A DNA stretch of 64,000 nt, taken from assembly GCA_022494885.1 (NCBI GenBank), contig JAGVSM010000930.1:1-64000 (forward strand). Direction: 5' to 3'. Under the pieces are notes generated by a model. It made no database searches. It saw only the letters and a program-made list of their open reading frames with translations, and was not told the DNA's origin. Positions 62,145 through 64,000 of this stretch are shown here, in pieces. The position numbers and the translations under genes were made by a program. The DNA comes from Micrasema longulum (Eukaryota; Arthropoda; Insecta; Trichoptera; Brachycentridae). Within the stretch, counting starts at the first letter, position 1; every line of letters starts with the position of its first letter.

Positions 62145-62315
62145 AGAAAAAATCTTACGCTTCAGTAACTAGTACAGGAACATAGAAATATTGCGGTGTT
62201 AAACCACATTGAACACAAATATTGCACGTCGACCTTCTCAGGAATCGAACCCGGAACCTCAAATATAGTAGGTGGATGCGTCAAATACTACATAACGAGG
62301 CCAACTCATCTTTTG
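62145..62315 (-). mobile_element. SINE-A, minus strand
   Basis: It follows a T-run (62103-62122). CTTACGCTTCAGTAACTAGT, GCGGTGTTAAACCACATTGA, CTCAGGAATCGAACCCGGAA and a final CATAACGAGGCCAAC. It resembles the diverged copy at 5222-5370. Confidence 0.72.
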
Positions 62316-62479
62316 ACTTGATTTCCTTTTTCAGGATTTTTACCCGAGCGTTGTCATTGAGTTGAAAACGGTATTTTTTTAAAATAAATAGTTGCTTATT
62401 TTTTGCTTTGCTTATTGTGTACAAGACTTATATTAACTGCAAAAGGTATGTTCCTTCTAATTATTCTGACTATAGTGTG

Positions 62480-62880
62480 AGGATCTGGTAGGATAATCGG
62501 CTGTGGCCTTGATAAGGAACTTCTCCGCGTTTGCTTTAAGAAGAGGGTACAACAGAAAACTCATTCAGGAGAAGCCGGACTATTGACAGGCATAAACAGA
62601 CCTTCCGTTCCACTTTGAGAGCGTTCGGCATTTTGTGTCCTATTTTCATTTATTTCAACAATTACCTTTAATATTTTTACCATGTATGATATTACCTCAT
62701 GCAATAAGTCCTTATGACTTATTACTGTTACGATCGATATCTTCCAGGTCCTCATCTAGACTTCTACATCGCGCTCTAGCTGCATTCGCTCTCAGCTGAA
62801 AATGGGACAACGCATCAACAAATGAGGGACATCTTGAGGTGTCTTGTCATCACATGGACAGCTATTGATTTCTGAGAGCT
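62480..62880 (-). mobile_element. R1/I-like LINE zinc knuckle and 3' UTR, minus strand
   Basis: The minus strand from 62870 encodes NSCPCDDKTPQDVPHLLMRC PIFS in one run (C-x-C, then H and C of a CCHC knuckle). The remainder is UTR shared with 55925-56230 (GAGAAGCCGG, CTTCCGTTCCACT, GTTCGGCATTTTG). Confidence 0.82.
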
Positions 62881-62889
62881 TAAAACGGT

Positions 62890-63470
62890 GAGTTAAAATT
62901 AGTCGTCCTGCGGTGCTATTCCGACAACAGGCATAACCATCGGGAAGTTGGTCCTGTATATCGGAATACGAGAGAATCTATGTTGACGCTGTCTTAGGTA
63001 ATTATCAGGAACGTACAAAACAATGCTTCTTATCTCAGGATTATCGAGCATACCGCGTAGCAACCGATAAAAATGTGTAGTCAAATACACATTTCTTCTT
63101 GTCTCTAAACTGTTGTAGCCAAGCATATCCTGGATAAACTTGGTCGGGTAACCCGCACTCTCTCCTGTAGAGATATCTCAGAAACTTTTTTTGGATTTTC
63201 TCTATCATAAGAGAGTACATCAGTTCATGTGGCCCCCAAATCATCTAGCCACTCTCAAGTCTACTTCGCACCAAGGAGTTGTAAAGAGTTCTCAGTACGC
63301 GGGTATTTTCAAAAACCCTGGCAGTACGCAGAACGAATTCTAACTTCTTAAATGCATTACCACTGATTGTCTGTATGTGTTCATGAAATGTCAAGGTGCT
63401 CACAAATCTAAAGCCTAGATCGGGTTGGATCGGGTCGGGATAATACCCGCACTCTCTCATGTAGAGATAT
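62890..63470 (-). mobile_element. LINE family J1 3' part, minus strand, frame-broken
   Basis: In order on the minus strand: FVSTLTFHEHIQTISGNAFK, KLEFVLRTARVFENTRVLRT and LYNSLVRSRLESG (63460-63245); MIWGPHELMYSLMIEKIQKK and FLRYLYRRECG (63244-63140); MLGYNSLETRRNVYLTTHFY and VPDNYLRQRQHRF (63126-62960). It extends further 5' than the other J1 copies, into the F-x-x-H-I block, with a stop at about 63244. Confidence 0.88.
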
Positions 63471-63905
63471 TTTTTTTATTTATTTTATTTCCTATCCTTA
63501 TCAGGGACCAGAAAGTACATGAAGTTCTCAGCAAGATATTTTCGTGTACAAGGGTTGTGAAGAATGTTATAAAGTGGCTAATGAGTAATTTGAGTAATAA
63601 TCGCTACAGTATGGCGGCACTGATGGTGTATGGTGTTATGTATTGCGTGTAAATAGGTGAACGGATATGAATAATTACATCATGTTTGCCAACGGCAGGT
63701 ACCGTTGATTTTTCTTTCACCTCTATTCAACGTTAAAAATAAATAATCACACTCGTCAGGCAAACGTTGTGTATGTAATATTATAAAAAACCGCCTTGCT
63801 ACGAACCGCCCGAGTTTTAGTTATCACTGTTCATTTTGTAATATTTTTCACATTAGAAAATGCAGTATATTGTTCATGGAAATGCAAATAAATTTTGTTC
63901 TAAAA
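63471..63905. other. Unassigned stretch
   Basis: The frame 63425-63652 overlaps the LINE end and shows no motif. I see nothing else. Confidence 0.3.
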
Positions 63906-63907
63906 TT

Positions 63908-64000
63908 TAAATACTTGTGAATTAAATTAAATTAAATAAATTAAATTTATTTAATTAAATTAGTTAAATTAACTAAGTTAGTTAAATTAATTAAATTAAT
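63908..64000. repeat. AATTA/TTAAA low-complexity repeat at window edge
   Basis: It is a degenerate (AAATT)n array with internal inversions, continuing past the window end. Confidence 0.85.

Overview
This is AT-rich, intron-containing, transposon-rich eukaryotic DNA, almost certainly from an insect. The reasons are one spliced gene of the arthropod nuclear receptor family Hr51/unfulfilled (vertebrate NR2E3/PNR), many 5'-truncated non-LTR retrotransposons, a Penelope-like element with a GIY-YIG nuclease, tRNA-derived SINEs and foldback MITEs. I cannot settle the insect order from sequence alone. No prokaryotic features are present.

The only convincing host gene is the 3' part of an Hr51/unfulfilled orthologue on the + strand. 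I read five coding exons (11939-12053, 26450-26661, 29900-30126, 31999-32227, 35976-36214). All junctions are GT-AG and all reading phases agree. They give 340 residues: the extension just after the DNA-binding domain, a Ser/Pro/Gly-rich hinge, the complete ligand-binding domain and the stop at 36212-36214. The zinc-finger exon(s) and the gene start are not in the window and must lie upstream of position 1. The introns are about 14.4, 3.2, 1.9 and 3.7 kb and are full of transposable elements, some within about 50 nt of splice sites.

Layout: 1-11.9 kb is intronic or upstream sequence with LINE 3' tails (2.8, 5.9, 6.5, 7.7, 9.2 kb), a Penelope-type palindrome (8.8 kb), SINEs and a short CpG-rich islet (about 11 kb). 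11.9-36.2 kb holds the Hr51 exons plus an RNase H-bearing LINE (13.7 kb), a foldback MITE (17.6 kb), a Penelope-like element (18.5 kb), a CAG-flanked 540-bp TIR element (21.2 kb), a second foldback MITE (21.9 kb), a minisatellite (23.9 kb) and many copies of an unnamed interspersed repeat, here called family F. 36.2-64 kb is the 3' UTR or downstream region, with no further host gene that I can support. It contains LINE tails of several families, two more copies of the first foldback MITE, a second Penelope-type palindrome (44 kb), a three-level nest of insertions (59.2-60.4 kb), a 600-bp TTTTCC satellite (61.3 kb) and RNase H remnants.

The LINE copies keep only the 3' end (RT thumb, RNase H or C-terminal zinc knuckle), as expected from 5' truncation during target-primed reverse transcription. 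The most interesting signals are two Penelope-type head-to-head palindromes, each bounded by a 12-bp direct repeat and a short one-sided extension; three copies of a near-perfect foldback MITE; matched TIR elements flanked by CAG or TTAA; and family F repeats placed next to Hr51 splice acceptors.
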